In this document: in pieces, positions 1-11,900 of the stretch | Position numbering within the stretch: position 1 is the stretch's first letter | Layout: every line of letters starts with the position of its first letter | From: Takakia lepidozioides | Lineage: Eukaryota; Streptophyta; Takakiopsida; Takakiales; Takakiaceae | Reading direction: 5' to 3' | DNA length: 64,000 nt | Assembly: GCA_030704615.1 (NCBI GenBank) | Contig: CM060733.1 | Coordinates: 43,774,001 to 43,838,000, forward strand | Made by a program: the position numbers and the translations under genes | The notes under the pieces: model-generated | The model's database searches: none | What the model was told of the DNA's origin: nothing | What the model saw: the letters and a program-made list of their open reading frames with translations, nothing else

Positions 1-2143
1 CCTTAATTTTTGGATGCAATTTGTCGTCTACGACAAAGGTGTGCACCCTGTTGCCAACCTCAATACAGCAACGACCTAGCTCCTTTCTAACCCCTCTGAC
101 CTTCATCATTTTCCTCACCTTTGCACTATCGTCCCACCTGCCAGCTGTGGCATAGATGTTTGAGAGCAACACGTAAGTCGCGGCGTCCTGTTCATCCCAC
201 TTGAGCATAGATGTTGCCATACGTTCAGCCATCTCCACATTGCCATGGATTCTGCAGGCACCAAGTAAGGCCTTCCACACCACAGCATCTGGTTTGATTG
301 GCATTTTATTAATGAGGTCCTCTGCCTCATCCAATCGCCCCACACGTCCAAGAAGGTCCACCATGCAGCCAAAGTGCTTTACTGTTGGAGTGACACCATG
401 ATCTTGACTCAGGGAATCAAAGTGGCGTCTTCCTTCATACAGTAGGCCAACATGGCTGCATGCAGAGAGAACAGATATGAATGTGATACTGTCCGGCTTC
501 ACCCCTTCCTTTTGCATTCTTTCAAATAGATGCAGGGCCTCCCTATGACAACCATGCTGGGCATATCCTGCGATCATCGCGCTCCACGACACCACATTTC
601 GTTCGGCCATATTGTCGAACACTCCCTTTGCATTCTCAATGCACCCACATTTGGAATACATGTCCACGAGAGTGTTGTTCAGAATGACATTTGGTACAAG
701 TCCCGCTTTGACGATGTCACCATGGACCTCTTTGCCCTTTTCCAGGGCTGCCAGGCGCGCACACGCATTGCAAACGCAAACAAATGTGATGTGGTTGGGC
801 TTGACCCCTTCCTGCACCATTTGCTCATAGGTCTCCAAAGCCTCCATGCCACGCCCCTGCTGGGCATATCCTCCGATCATTGCGTTCCACGACACCACAT
901 TTCGTTCAGCCATATTGTCAAACACTCCCTTTGCATCCTTGATGCTCCCACATTTGGCATACATGTCCACGAGGGTACTGTTCAGAATGACATTTGGTAC
1001 AATTCCAGCTTTGACAATGTCACCATGGACCTCTTTGCCCTTTTCCAGGGCTGCTAGGCTCGCACACGCATTGCAAACGCAAACAAACGTGATGTGGTCG
1101 GGCTTCACCCCTTCCCGAACCATTTGCTCATAAGTATCCAATGCCTCCATCCCCCGCCCCTGCTGAGCATATCCTGCGATCATGGCGCTCCACGACACCA
1201 CATTTCGTTCAGCCATATTATCAAACACTCCCTTTGCATTCTCGATGCACCCACATTTGCAATACATATCCACAAGGGTATTATTCAGAATGACATTTGG
1301 TACAAGTCCAGCTTTGACAATGTCACCATGGACCTCTTTGCCCTTTTCCAGGGCTGCCAGGATCGCACATGCATTGCAAACACAAACAAACGTGATGTGG
1401 TTGGGTTTCACCCCTTCCCAAATCATTTGCTCATAGGTTTCAAAAGCCTCCATCCCGCGACCCTGCTGTGCATATCCTGCGATCATCGCACTCCACGATA
1501 CCACATTTCGTTCAGCCATATTGTCAAACACTCCCTTCGCATCCTCGATGCACCCACATTTGGCATACATGTCCACGAGGCTATTGTTCAGAATGACATT
1601 TGACACAATTCCAGCTTTGACGATGTCACCATGGACCTCTTTGCCCTTTTCCAGGGCTGCAAGGCTCGCACAAGCATTGGAAACACAAACATACGTGATG
1701 TGGTTGGGTTTCACCCCTTCCCGCATCATTTGATCATAGGTCTCCAAAGCCTTCCTACCGCACCCATGCTTGATAAATCCTGCCATCATTATATTCCATG
1801 TGATCAAACATCGTTGAGGCATTCTGTTGAACACTTGGTGAGCATCCACGATGCTCCCACACTTAACATACATGTTGACAAGGGTGTTGTTTAGGAAAAC
1901 GTTTGGCTTGAATCCACTTTGGAGAAGGTGAGCATGTACCTGCTTTCCAACATCCAGGCCTTTTATCTTGATGCACTTATGCAACAGACAGACATAAGTA
2001 TCAGAATCTGCTGGAATGCCTCCTTGGTTTAAAGTCTGTAGTGCCTCTTTCAGTCGCCCTGCCTCACACAGCATCCTCACATGCCCAGAAGTGCCAGAAG
2101 AGGCATTGTGGACTCTTGGTCCTCTTTCGCAAGTTCTTGTCAT
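1..2143 (-). CDS. PLS-class pentatricopeptide-repeat protein, 3' end outside the window
   Basis: Reading the minus strand from the ATG at 2143 gives an open frame of about 714 codons to the left edge. After a short N-terminus it contains successive P-L-S pentatricopeptide modules with signatures such as ALEKGKEVHGDIVKAG, VDMYAKCG, AERNVVSWSAMIAGYAQ and EGVKPNHITFVCVCNACA, then an E/E+ region (SVLSACSHVGLL, GCMVDLLGRVGRLDEAEDLI, ALLGACRIHGNVEMAER, VLLSNIYATAGRWDDSAKV). The DYW domain expected next lies beyond base 1. Proteins of this type bind organellar RNA one base per repeat and direct C-to-U editing in plastids or mitochondria. Four modules repeat at about 303 bp and are almost identical at DNA level. 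In-frame sequence continues upstream of ATG-2143 to a stop near 2323, so an upstream exon is possible. Gene family is certain; the RNA target cannot be read. Confidence 0.93.
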   Translation of the reverse strand, partial: MTRTCERGPRVHNASSGTSGHVRMLCEAGRLKEALQTLNQGGIPADSDTYVCLLHKCIKIKGLDVGKQVHAHLLQSGFKPNVFLNNTLVNMYVKCGSIVDAHQVFNRMPQRCLITWNIMMAGFIKHGCGRKALETYDQMMREGVKPNHITYVCVSNACASLAALEKGKEVHGDIVKAGIVSNVILNNSLVDMYAKCGCIEDAKGVFDNMAERNVVSWSAMIAGYAQQGRGMEAFETYEQMIWEGVKPNHITFVCVCNACAILAALEKGKEVHGDIVKAGLVPNVILNNTLVDMYCKCGCIENAKGVFDNMAERNVVSWSAMIAGYAQQGRGMEALDTYEQMVREGVKPDHITFVCVCNACASLAALEKGKEVHGDIVKAGIVPNVILNSTLVDMYAKCGSIKDAKGVFDNMAERNVVSWNAMIGGYAQQGRGMEALETYEQMVQEGVKPNHITFVCVCNACARLAALEKGKEVHGDIVKAGLVPNVILNNTLVDMYSKCGCIENAKGVFDNMAERNVVSWSAMIAGYAQHGCHREALHLFERMQKEGVKPDSITFISVLSACSHVGLLYEGRRHFDSLSQDHGVTPTVKHFGCMVDLLGRVGRLDEAEDLINKMPIKPDAVVWKALLGACRIHGNVEMAERMATSMLKWDEQDAATYVLLSNIYATAGRWDDSAKVRKMMKVRGVRKELGRCCIEVGNRVHTFVVDDKLHPKIK
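530..1740 (-). repeat. ~303-bp tandem PPR-module repeat inside the PPR gene
   Basis: The block around the segment encoding AERNVVSWSAMIAGYA recurs near 600, 900, 1200 and 1503, with a more diverged copy near 1803. The copies differ at only a few positions each. Each unit encodes one P-L-S triad. The near identity points to recent amplification or gene conversion of whole triads rather than old divergence of single repeats. Confidence 0.85.
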
Positions 2144-2365
2144 GGTCGAGGTGCCTGATTTTATGAACTGTGCCGCTGCTGCTGCTGCTTCCAGTTGACC
2201 ATCTACCCATGCAGGTTTCTTGTAGCTATCAATCGACAGGGAATCATAGATAATCTTGTACTTGTAATCCAGCCCTCTTGGATGAATCTGGATCCACACT
2301 CTATCCCTGATCCTTCAGCTATCCCTGCCTCTGCACAAGTCATGCATGCATCCTCGCCTTGCTGC

Positions 2366-4040
2366 TGGCAGGTGACAATGACAGCCTAGATTTGGTCTAG
2401 CAAACACCCCAACCCTACTTAGAACACACTAGTTCCTATGCTGAATTGCGTGTGCTTCTATCTGTAATCTAACAGGCATTCACCTTTTTGCCTCGACTGT
2501 CCCACCATTGACTGGGGTTGGAAAAACATTCCTTCCAAAGATTCTCCTTGCCTCTGTTATCTGTTTTTGGATACTTTCCTGTTGCCACATTGGCAGTAAA
2601 ATGTCAGAATCACTGGAAACCACCATAGGTCCACCCAACACGCTAACTGGCAGATTTTAACATGAAAAAGGGTTGACTCTGCCGAGAGGGCAAAAGAGGC
2701 GAAGAAGGTGCCTTCCTTAGCAGTGACTGATTTTGCAATTGTGCTGCTGCCGCCACCGCCACTGCTTCCAGTAGCCTTGGTGCTAGTAGCTGATAATGAC
2801 AGCCTAGATTCATTCTAGCAAACACACCAACCCTACCCACAACACACTAGCTCCTATGGTGAATTGCATCTGCTTCTAACAGGGATTCACCTTTTTGCTT
2901 CGATTGTCCCACCATTGACGGGGGTCAGAGAAATTGCAAAGCTTCTCCTCGTCTCTGTTATCTGTTTTTGGATACTTGCCTGTTGCCCATTGGCAGTAAC
3001 ATGACAAAATCTATCCAAATCACCATAGATCCACCCAACGGGCTAACTTGCAGACCTCCACCTGAGAAACTAGGACGCTTCCAATAAGGTGGCAAAACAG
3101 GATGAAATGTGTTCAAGAAGAAGGTGCCCTCACCTCTTTGTCCTTGTTCTTGTGTCATGGCAGCTAGCTTTTCTTTCAACCAGGGAGGATCCAACTTGCC
3201 ATCAACCCAAAAGGACCTTTTGTGTGTGTTGCTTGTGCCTGTAGTCAGGTGATCTTGGATTGGTCTGTGAGGAGAGCCACCAAGGTGCAGCTGAGCAGCC
3301 ATAGATTTAAACTCGGCCTCCTAAGACCAAGATGGCCCTCCCAAGGACCTTGCAAACTCCCAGGAAAAATACCGCATCGTGGTACTAACAAGAAGAGCCC
3401 ACATTTGCAGGATGTACAAACTTCTTCAAATTGGACATTAAGAAAGCCACACCTTGTGATTGCGTTTGTCCCACCATTGAGAACGATCTTTAAAAAACTT
3501 GTGCCAGTTTTGCTCCATGCTCTACAGTAGACCTTTGTGGCCAAAAATCAGACAGAATCAACATTTTGACAAGTTCCCTTAAGGAGGAGTGCGAGTGCTC
3601 TTTCAACGACATTCATGGAGTCACTTTGGGCTCCATTGGACTCTACACAATTGGGAACATTCGAGCATGTCCAAACTTACACAAATGCTGAACCAGCTTA
3701 TGTCTGTAGACTGAACATTTTGGAGTAGTATGTGAAAACGACCAGGGAGGAGCTGAGCAGCCACAGTCTCAACCCTCCCAAGTACCTTGCAAACTCCAGG
3801 TGCACATCCTACTTTCACAACCTCGATGCGGACAGTGTTTGCCTACCAAAGCAAGATTGTGACTTCAATCAACAACGGTACAGTCCAGTCCACACAATAT
3901 GATCATACCAAAGTTCCGTCAACCCCCCTTTCTCATCCTACATGAAGAAAGCTCACCTTGTCAAGGGAACTGTTCCACCATTGTGAAGGATCTTTAAAGA
4001 ACCCCTGCCAGTGCTGCTCCATGCTCCAGCATTGACCTAT
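2366..4040. repeat. Diverged duplicated segments upstream of the PPR gene
   Basis: The segment 2366-2655 is repeated with modest divergence at 2791-3055 (shared landmarks: a stretch about a protein-less CAGCCTAGAT, CCCACCATTGAC, and CTGTTATCTGTTTTTGGATA). A second pair, 3440-3540 and 3945-4037, shares CCACCATTG, GATCTTTAAA and GCTCCATGCTC. The minus strand at 3110-3230 can encode KRSFWVDGKL, resembling KKPAWVDGQL encoded just upstream of the PPR start (2190-2215). These look like duplicated 5' portions of PPR-related genes; no intact coding region is seen. Confidence 0.55.
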
Positions 4041-4489
4041 GCACCAGACATACCGATTATCAGCATTGTCTAACAGTCTCGTGCGCTTTCTTAAGAGTAC
4101 ATTCGTTTCTGCTGGATTGCGCAAAAAGACAATTCCCCACGGCGCATACATACAACACATCCACCCCAAAAAGAAAACTGTGAAGTGTTTCGCGTTATCA
4201 CCTAATTTGAGTGGCGTCCCCGAAGGCGCCATCGCCACCATGTGCAAGGGGCTCTATTTTCTGCGCTTTGCCACCGGGGGTGCCGCTTTCAGCTCCACAG
4301 CCCAGCCCCTCAATGCGCTGCATGGCCTCGCGTGTGGATGGGGTACAGAACATGGAACAGCAAAAAGACCATGAACGCAGGCCCAGGCCATATGAGCTAA
4401 AAGTGACGGTTTCCGGCTCCCAAGACCAGGGTGCCCGGGGTAGAGGACAAGGGCACATTACAGAATACAAAAACCGCCATGCATGTTAG

Positions 4490-6520
4490 GTAACCCCACC
4501 CCCGGGAAGATTCCAATATCGGGGTGGATTCCTAGAATATTCCGTGTCCGGGGTTCCGGGCCTGGGGTATGTGAAGAATCTATGTAGCGCCCTAGGATAC
4601 ATTTTTCTTAAAAGATTCTACAGCCTACGGGCTACCTGCTTATATACGTTCCGTATATCAATGAGTACATAACATATTTCCAAGTATTTGTCGGGCTGCA
4701 GGAAGACAAAAACCCAAGCTAGGGTTTTTCGCGAGGGAAGAGGAACTTTGCAAAGTCCATGGCCCATTTGGGGGGGGGGTTCACCATACATTTCCCCACT
4801 CTATGAGCTTCCACAGGTCTGTTTGACTCCACACCTGTAATGGGAGAAGCCGTATCTTTACTAAATGGCCAAATTTGTCTTTCAATTCTGTAAATCATGT
4901 TGGCGAGGCTGATGCATGCAGTATGCATGGATTACCTACATTACAGGTGAGGCTGGAGGAGCTGGAGCAGCAACTGGCAGAAGCACGTGAGCTGGCAGCA
5001 TCTGAAGCAGCTCAAGTGAGGGTGGCTATTACTGAGTTGTAGAAGGTGCAAGCAGAGAGAGTGAACACAGGGAAGAGACACTACCTTTGTAAGGGACTCA
5101 CTCTAGTAGTAGGACTTATCTTCTTTATTGGATGTCTCAGCTTTTGGTTCGGCAATCTCATCGCTGTAGATCAATACGCGTAGTGACAACTGCAGGATCA
5201 GATTTCTCTCCACCATTTTGTCGAACTTTGTCGAGCAAGTCTCTGTAAACTCCTCCTTATTAGAACTGCCTCTGTAATATCCCTCAACTTGCTTCAATTG
5301 ATCTTTGATTCCACTCTCTGTAATTTTTATCCGCTTCACCCTAATAGTATGTGGGCAGAATATTGCCACCTTCTGTTTCTTCGTCATTCATGACTGACGA
5401 CATAGTTAAATCTATGACCTCTGCAGTCTTGCACAGAGGAGAACGTACTTATATGGCCAGTATATAGCATCTTGGTTCTTCTCAGTAGCTTCCCTTGGTG
5501 TAACCTTGTGGGAAAAAACATAGCGTGCAATTTGCGGTGAGTTTTTAGGGGCAATGCCATGGAAACAGATACTTTACGGCAATGTAAGATTGTTATGTCT
5601 CCTTACTGTCTGCAACATGTGCTCAAACAACTAAACAACGTCTGAGCAAGTTAACATCCCAACCTAGAATCTTCTCTTGCTGCTTGCCAAGGAGTACCTG
5701 CATATTGAGTACGCCTTGCTCTCTCTCCACTGCTTGTTCCGTTTACACTCCATGTCTACAATCAGCAACACATCCCTTAAGTAATCCTAAGGTCTCACTC
5801 CCTTGCTTTAAGATATCCAGGCTAGTTGACCGCTTGTACGTCCCTGTTTGTGCTAGGGATGAAAGACGAGAGATTGAGATTGAAGAACATTTGTTCTTCC
5901 ACTATACTCGACCCTAACTATGAGATACGTGGTCGATAGTATCCCATATTCCATGAGAGCCAATCCCTCTTTCATTATGAGGACCAGAAATGCTTGGCAG
6001 CATATCTACATGAGGCTCTCCACCTGAAATCGACCACTACAAATCTGACCCCTAGGATCTGCCCGGTACGTTATCATTTAAGTTCACACTTCATTTGATC
6101 ATATCTGCTTGGTTATTGAAATTTAAATATATGTATCTCAAGACGGGGTTTCTCTCACACTGGCAGTAGGTACAGCTCTCTCATGTGTATATTGTATTGG
6201 AGATTATATCATGAGAAGGATGTATATTTCCCTATAATTCAGAAGTGTTGAGGTCGTGTTGAGTATTCGAGAAAGAACGAGAGAAGCCTCAACACCCTGC
6301 GGCTGGAGATAAAGAGACATGTCGATGTATGACTGATATATATATTAAAATTTATGCAAGCCTGAACATCATGCGAGTCCCAAATGGCAGTTGGGAATTG
6401 GAGCAAAATTTTGTAACATTTTAAGATACCCTGACATCAAAAGTTCTGACCAATTATAACTAGTACAATAATCTTGACATGTAATGTAAGTCCGTGCTCG
6501 TGTCCTAAAGGATAGGGGAG
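4490..6520. other. Anonymous intergenic DNA
   Basis: No protein family was recognised. A short plus-strand stretch at 4946-5040 could encode a coiled coil (VRLEELEQQLAEARELAA) but runs into a stop at once. A 94-codon minus-strand frame at 5103-5387 is rich in K/E and matches nothing I know. The stretch 6050-6400 is AT-rich without recognisable features. Confidence 0.4.
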
Positions 6521-6523
6521 GGT

Positions 6524-6705
6524 TGTTGCGCACCTCACTTGGTATACTCCCCTTCAAGTCACAGTTACTCGCTCTTGATGCGCGCGCCTCTAACTCCCAG
6601 ACTGGTCGCCGGGCCAACTCGGAGCTTCGGCTGTTCACCGGGACCCTTGCTCTTCCAACTGACCCTCAAACTATCGGGCCCAGTCGAAATTCCCTTTGGT
6701 ATAGG
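6524..6705 (-). mobile_element. Inverted partial LTR of the gypsy-1 family
   Basis: Reading from 6524, the sequence begins TGTTGCGCACCTCA, runs through ACTCCCCTTCAAGTCA and GATGCGCGCGCCT, and ends near ATTCCCTTTGGTA. This is the reverse complement, with scattered changes, of the 3' half of the LTR at 8176-8899. No internal region is attached, so it is a truncated or solo LTR in the opposite orientation to the neighbouring element. Confidence 0.8.
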
Positions 6706-6891
6706 ACACCTTGCAGAGGTATTTTGAAAAGGGAGATGTCATTGGGGAATCTTCAGGGAGTAGGGTATAAGCACCCAGACAAGTTCGTTTTAGCAATTCT
6801 TGTGATGATGATGGGCATATCTCGCCCGCTCATCCCATGGGACGAGTTCAGGTTACATGTGCAAAATGTCATAGGCATGTCATAGACGGAG

Positions 6892-8175
6892 ATGTGTGGG
6901 GTGAGGTGCACATACTACAAGATGTTGGGACACCTAGAGAGTGCTTATCACCGCAAATTGGAGCAAACCACTCGCAACAATCCTTCAACAAACTTTGTGG
7001 AGGTCTACTGTGACGACGAGGACAAAATTCTAGCTGAGACGACTGCCCTGATCAAGGAAAGGGATGTCAATGAAGCGAGGCTTCCTAGGAATAGAACACC
7101 GATACCCATGCCTGTATCTGATGCTACTGGAGGATCAAAGTCTAGCTTTGAGTTGGGATCAGGACCTGCAACACCAATCGGTGAGAGAATTGTGCCCAGA
7201 ACGCGAAAGAATGTGGAAGGAGGTACAAAGTTAAGGATCCTCAACCACTTTTACAAAGGATTTCCTTATCACCAATGGACTTGATATTGTCAGTGCCCGG
7301 AGAGTTGGAAAAACTGAAATGTCTTGTTAAAGTTGTTGAAAAGGTTGTGCATCAGCAAAAGGAGGCAACAAATGTGGTTGCTGCAACTAAATTGAAACCA
7401 GGGGTCCAGCCAAGGAATATTGCCTTTGTGCAAATTCAAAGAAAGAGCCTAGTTCTGATATTTCTTATATCCACTCGGGGAGGGTAAAGGCCCTGCATGC
7501 CATGATATCAATTGGAGGGCATCAGGTCCTGGGCCAGGTTGACACTGGAGCTATGCTGTCGGTAATGGCTGCCAATACTGTGAGGAATCTAGGTTTGATG
7601 GATTCAATGGTCAGTGACAAGGATATGACCTACAGAGTTGCTTCGGGAGCTGTGGAAACAGCCATGGGGAGGCTCGAAGACTTGAAGGTAGCGGTGGGGG
7701 AACTCACCAATCGGTTAATGTCGTTCATGGTAGTACGTATCATATGCTGCTAGGGATGGATTTTCTCAAGAAATTTGAAGCTGTGGTCGACACTGAAAAT
7801 GAGACCATGAGAATACGTTGTGGCCCTGGAAAGGATGTGGCCCAATTTCCATTGCACACTATCAATCAATGTGATCAATGTGAGCCAGAGTGTGGAAGAG
7901 CTGCAAAATTGTCAAGATGTGAGGGCAAAGGAAAATGGAGTTTTGGTCAGGAGGAAGGGATATTGGACATCTCCAACCCGTTCAATCTAGTGGAGGTGGA
8001 GCCTAAGTCAAGTATTGAGGATTCAACCAGTGAGAGCTCTGAGTCTGAAGAGGATGAGTGGCATAGCACGTCTGGAGATGAGCTGGTGGATGACTTAACC
8101 ATGCCACACGATGAGGAGGAGATGAAGAAGGCCATAGAGGTTGCTGAAGGCATTGAGGAAGTGCTGGAGGATCAG
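6892..8175 (+). pseudogene. Remnant of a retroelement gag-protease region
   Basis: Three consecutive plus-strand frames are separated by small frameshifts. The middle one (7502-7740) contains GQVDTGAMLSVMAANTVRNLGL, an aspartic-protease active site (DTGA). The following frame (7744-8175) starts LLGMDFLKKFEAVVDTENET, the second conserved strand of plant LTR-retroelement proteases, and then becomes acidic and low-complexity (SSESEEDE). The first part (6892-7284) may be gag-derived but lacks a clear zinc knuckle. The remnant stops exactly where the gypsy-1 5' LTR begins, so gypsy-1 inserted into an older element. It has decayed and is not a functional gene. Confidence 0.65.
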
Positions 8176-8899
8176 TGTCGCGGCCCTTTGCCTTGAGGGC
8201 AGGGGGTCGGGACACATGAGGGGCTGCCCCTGTGGTGGGGGCAGCGGCAGCGATAGGTATGGGGGGCTGAAGCACCCTTGAGTGCCCAAGGCACTCAAGG
8301 AGGCGGAGGCGCTCACTAAGTGGAGCCCCGCACACCGGGTTGCGGTGGAGGTGGCTCCACAAGGGGTGGTGGTAGCTTAGTGGGACTTAGTGGGGGTGGC
8401 ATAGGACTCACCATGGGGTGGAGACCTCGAGGTGGGAGTCGTGGGGAGTCTTGGGACTCATCACGGTCCATTGGGGCCGCGGTGAGTGGGCCAAGACTCA
8501 CCGCGACTCACCACCGGGAGTCGAGGGTTTTCGTGGTGGTTCGCCATAAAATGGCATGGCTGGTTATGAAACCCCCGCGGACAGCTACAGAAGTATATAT
8601 AGGGAGTAGTAACCCCGAGAACGGTGCAAGCCCGTTGGTGACCAAAAACTAGTGAGTAAGCGAGCGAGCCGGAAAGCGACCAAAGAGTGGGGAGCTGTTC
8701 CGGACTGCCAACTACCAAAGGGAATTCTCCTAGTCCCAAATAGGTGGAGGGTTTAGAGGGAAGGGGAAGGGGACCGTTATGTCCCGGTGAGCAGCCGAAA
8801 CTCCAAGTTGGCCCGGCGGCCAGGTTGGGAGTCAGGCGCGCGCATCAAAGCGAGTAACTATGACTTGAAGGGGAGTTTACCGAACTGAGGTGTGCGACA
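8176..8899 (+). mobile_element. 5' LTR of Ty3/gypsy element 1
   Basis: The segment begins TGTCGC and ends GCGACA, matching terminal inverted repeats of the TG...CA type. Its 3' end lies two bases before a primer-binding site. Length is 724 bp. It contains a TATA-like element near 8594. A second, inverted and partial copy lies at 6524-6705, which supports the LTR boundaries. Confidence 0.88.
8594..8601 (+). promoter_or_regulatory. Probable TATA box in the LTR
   Basis: TATATATA occurs about 300 bp before the LTR end, in the position expected for the U3 promoter. Transcription would then start about 30 bp downstream, near 8630. Inferred from sequence only. Confidence 0.5.
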
Positions 8900-8901
8900 C
8901 T

Positions 8902-8913
8902 TGGTATCAGAGC
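8902..8913 (+). other. Primer-binding site, initiator-Met tRNA type
   Basis: TGGTATCAGAGC is the standard plant LTR-retroelement primer-binding site complementary to the 3' end of initiator tRNA-Met. It sits two bases after the LTR end. Confidence 0.92.
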
Positions 8914-8954
8914 TTAGAGTTCAGTACGCGATCGTCCTTGGGATTGGCCTCATC

Positions 8955-11900
8955 ATGGGGTCGGGCAAGCCGAAGCGAAAGCGGAACGGCCCAAAAGATG
9001 ATGATCCCGGTGAGCCCGATGGGGGCGACGTGTCACCGAGGCGGCCGTTTGAGGAAGCGATTAATGTTTCCGAAAACGAGGCCGCTCAGGAGCGGGAGGA
9101 ATCCGAGGAGTCGGAGCCCGAGGAATCTTTGAGAGCTCCGACAAACCAAGAGATGCCTCCCATGCCGGCAGCCTTTTGGGAAGGGTTGTTGGCGCAGTTT
9201 GGCGGGACGTTGAAAGACGTGTTGAAGGCGGCTAATGCCACTTCCACCAAGGCAAAGTTTAAGGTGAAGCCTAAGGAACCCGGCACCTTCGAGGGCGTTC
9301 GAAACCGGAAGGCACTCAACACCTGGCTCCTGGAGCTAGAGCAGTACTTCCGGGCGGCCAAGTTGAGTGACGAGGATCGGGTGGAAGTGGCTCCCACCTA
9401 TTTGAGGGGCTATGCTCAACAATGGTGGCAGAAACGCCTTCACGACCGAGGCCCAAGCCCGGAAACCTTGAACTGGAGTGAGTTCAAGGAATTGATGAAG
9501 AGACAGTTTGTGCCCCTCAACGCATCCTGGCTTGCCCGGGACAAGATGAGGAATTTGAAGCAAACAGATGACATTCGGGGGTATGTCCAGGCTTTCAATG
9601 TGCTGTTGCTCGAAGTCGCGGACATGGCAGAACCAGAAATGGTCTTCAACTTTGTGGCGGGACTGGCCCCATGGGCTAGGCGGAAGTTGGAGGAGAAGCC
9701 ACCCAAGACTTTGAACGAGGCAATTGAGAGAGCTGAATGTTTCTCGGATGTCCCTAGGGGTGAGAGACAAGGCCGTACGGAGCTGAACCACAAGAAGACC
9801 CGGCGGGAAGGTGACTCCTCCCGACCGGAAAAGAAGTGGGATAGGCCACGCGGCGAAAATGGCACGTGGAAATCGAAGGGAGGTCCTTCACACGTCAAGG
9901 CGGCACCCGGTGCTTCGAAAGGAAAAGCGGGTGGAGCGACTTATGGCGGACAGAAGGCGACCTTTGATGGAGTGTGTTTCAATTGCGGGGAGCCCGGGCA
10001 CATGGCCAAGAAGTGCACGAAGCCCCGGCAATTGAACATGACTCGGGCGACCACGGAGCTGTCGGAAGATACCATCAGTCGCTTGGTGGAAGCGGTGGTC
10101 GCCAGGACTTGCAAGGTAGGCAAATTTTCTTGTGAGTTGTATCAGGAAACTGGCGCCTTACGAAAAGGGAGTCAGTTATTGTTCGTGGATGGGATAATAT
10201 CCGGAACTAATGTGTCGTTGTTGGTGGACACAGGAGCGTCGCACTCCTTCATGACGCCGGCGGCGGCGCGAAAGTTGGGACTCCCGACAAGTGACGTGGG
10301 GGCCTCTATTGAGGTGCGCTCTGCCAAAGGAGAACCTCAGTTGGCGACAAGGTTGGCGTTTGATGTTCCTCTTCAACTGGGGAGTTGGGAGGGACGTGAG
10401 AACTTCACTATCTGCGAGATCGATGGAGTGGATCTCATTTTGGGAATGACATTTTTGAGCAAATCCGGAGCGGTCATAGATGGCCGCAAGAGAGTAGTCA
10501 CGCTGCCATGTGGGAATGGTGGCGAGGTTTTACGAGTGTCGGAAACGCCCAAATCCGTGGGAGGGCGAATAAACCTTCTATCAGCAAAGGAGTGGGCCGT
10601 GGAGGAGACACACGAGTCCCAGTTTTTGCTTTACATTAGAGAAGTGAAAGGAGAAGGCGATGGGGAGCCGAGCCCAGATTGGATCAAGGGGATTTTGGAG
10701 AAATACCAGGATGTGATGCCGGAGGATTTACCAAGCGGCTTGCCACCGCGAAGAGGAGTTGACCACAAAATTGAGGTGATACCGGGATCGGAACCGCCTG
10801 CCAAGGCGCCCTACCGGTTGAGCCACAAAGAGTTGGTCGAGCTGAAGACTCAGCTCAAAGATCTAATGTCAAAGGGGTACATCCGGCCGAGTAAGTCACC
10901 TTATGGAGCCCCGGTGCTATTTGCAGACAAGAAGGATGGGACGCTGCGGATGTGTGTCGATTACAGGGCTCTGAATAAGGTGACTATCAAAAACCGGTAC
11001 CCTTTGCCAAGGATCGACGACCTCTTCGATCGGTTGGCAGGAGCGAAGTATTTCAGCCGGATCGACTTGCGCTCCGGCTATCACCAAATTCGGGTGGCGG
11101 AAGGAGATGAGGAGAAGACCGCGTGCAGGACAAGGTATGGTTCATATGAGTTCTTGGTGATGCCTTTTGGGCTCACCAATGCACCAGCGACATTTAGCAC
11201 GCTGATGAACAGCCTTTTCCAGGAGTGGTTGGATGACTTTGTGATCGTGTACATCGACGACATCTTGGTGTACTCGAAAACAAAGGAGGAGCACCTGGAG
11301 CACCTCAAAAGGGTGTTCCAAAAATTGCGAGAAGGGTAGCTGTATGCCAAAGCTTCAAAGTGCGAATTCGGGGTCACAAAAGTGGAGTTCTTGGGGCACG
11401 TGATTACACAGGATGGGATCAAAATGGATGACAGAAAGGTGAGGGCGATCTTGGACTGGGAGCCTCCGACTTCGGTCCCGGGAGTGCGATCCTTCCTAGG
11501 ACTCGCCTCCTATTACCGGAAGTATGTGAGAAATTTCGCCAAGATCGCGGGGCCGCTGTCGGACCTTCTGTGTAAATCCAAAGTCTGGGTATGGAACACA
11601 TTTTGTGGCCAAGCTTTTGCTGAATTGAAGCAGCGGATGACGGAAGCTCCAGTCTTAAAAATCCCGGAGTTCGATCGTCCGTTTGAGATTCATACAGATG
11701 CATCGGACTTCGCAATTGGGGGTGTACTTATGCAAGATGGACGTCCAGTGGCTTACGAAAGTAAGAAACTGAATGAAGTGGAGCGACGGTGGCCGACGCA
11801 CGAAAAAGAGATGAAGGCGGTGGTACATTGCCTTGAACTCTGGCGCCACTATGTTGGTTCCAACCCAGTGAAGGTGTTCACGGACAATGTCACGGTGAAG

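Noticed and set aside
530-1894. Plus-strand open frames of 70-175 codons with repeated segments over the PPR gene
   Set aside because: They are antisense shadows of the near-identical P-L-S modules; the minus strand carries the conserved PPR signatures.
4211-4489. Overlapping open frames on both strands at 4198-4489
   Set aside because: GC-rich DNA gives open frames on both strands; neither shows a domain, and no start context or neighbour supports a gene.
6369-6638. 89-codon minus-strand frame
   Set aside because: It overlaps the inverted LTR fragment (6524-6705) and shows no domain.
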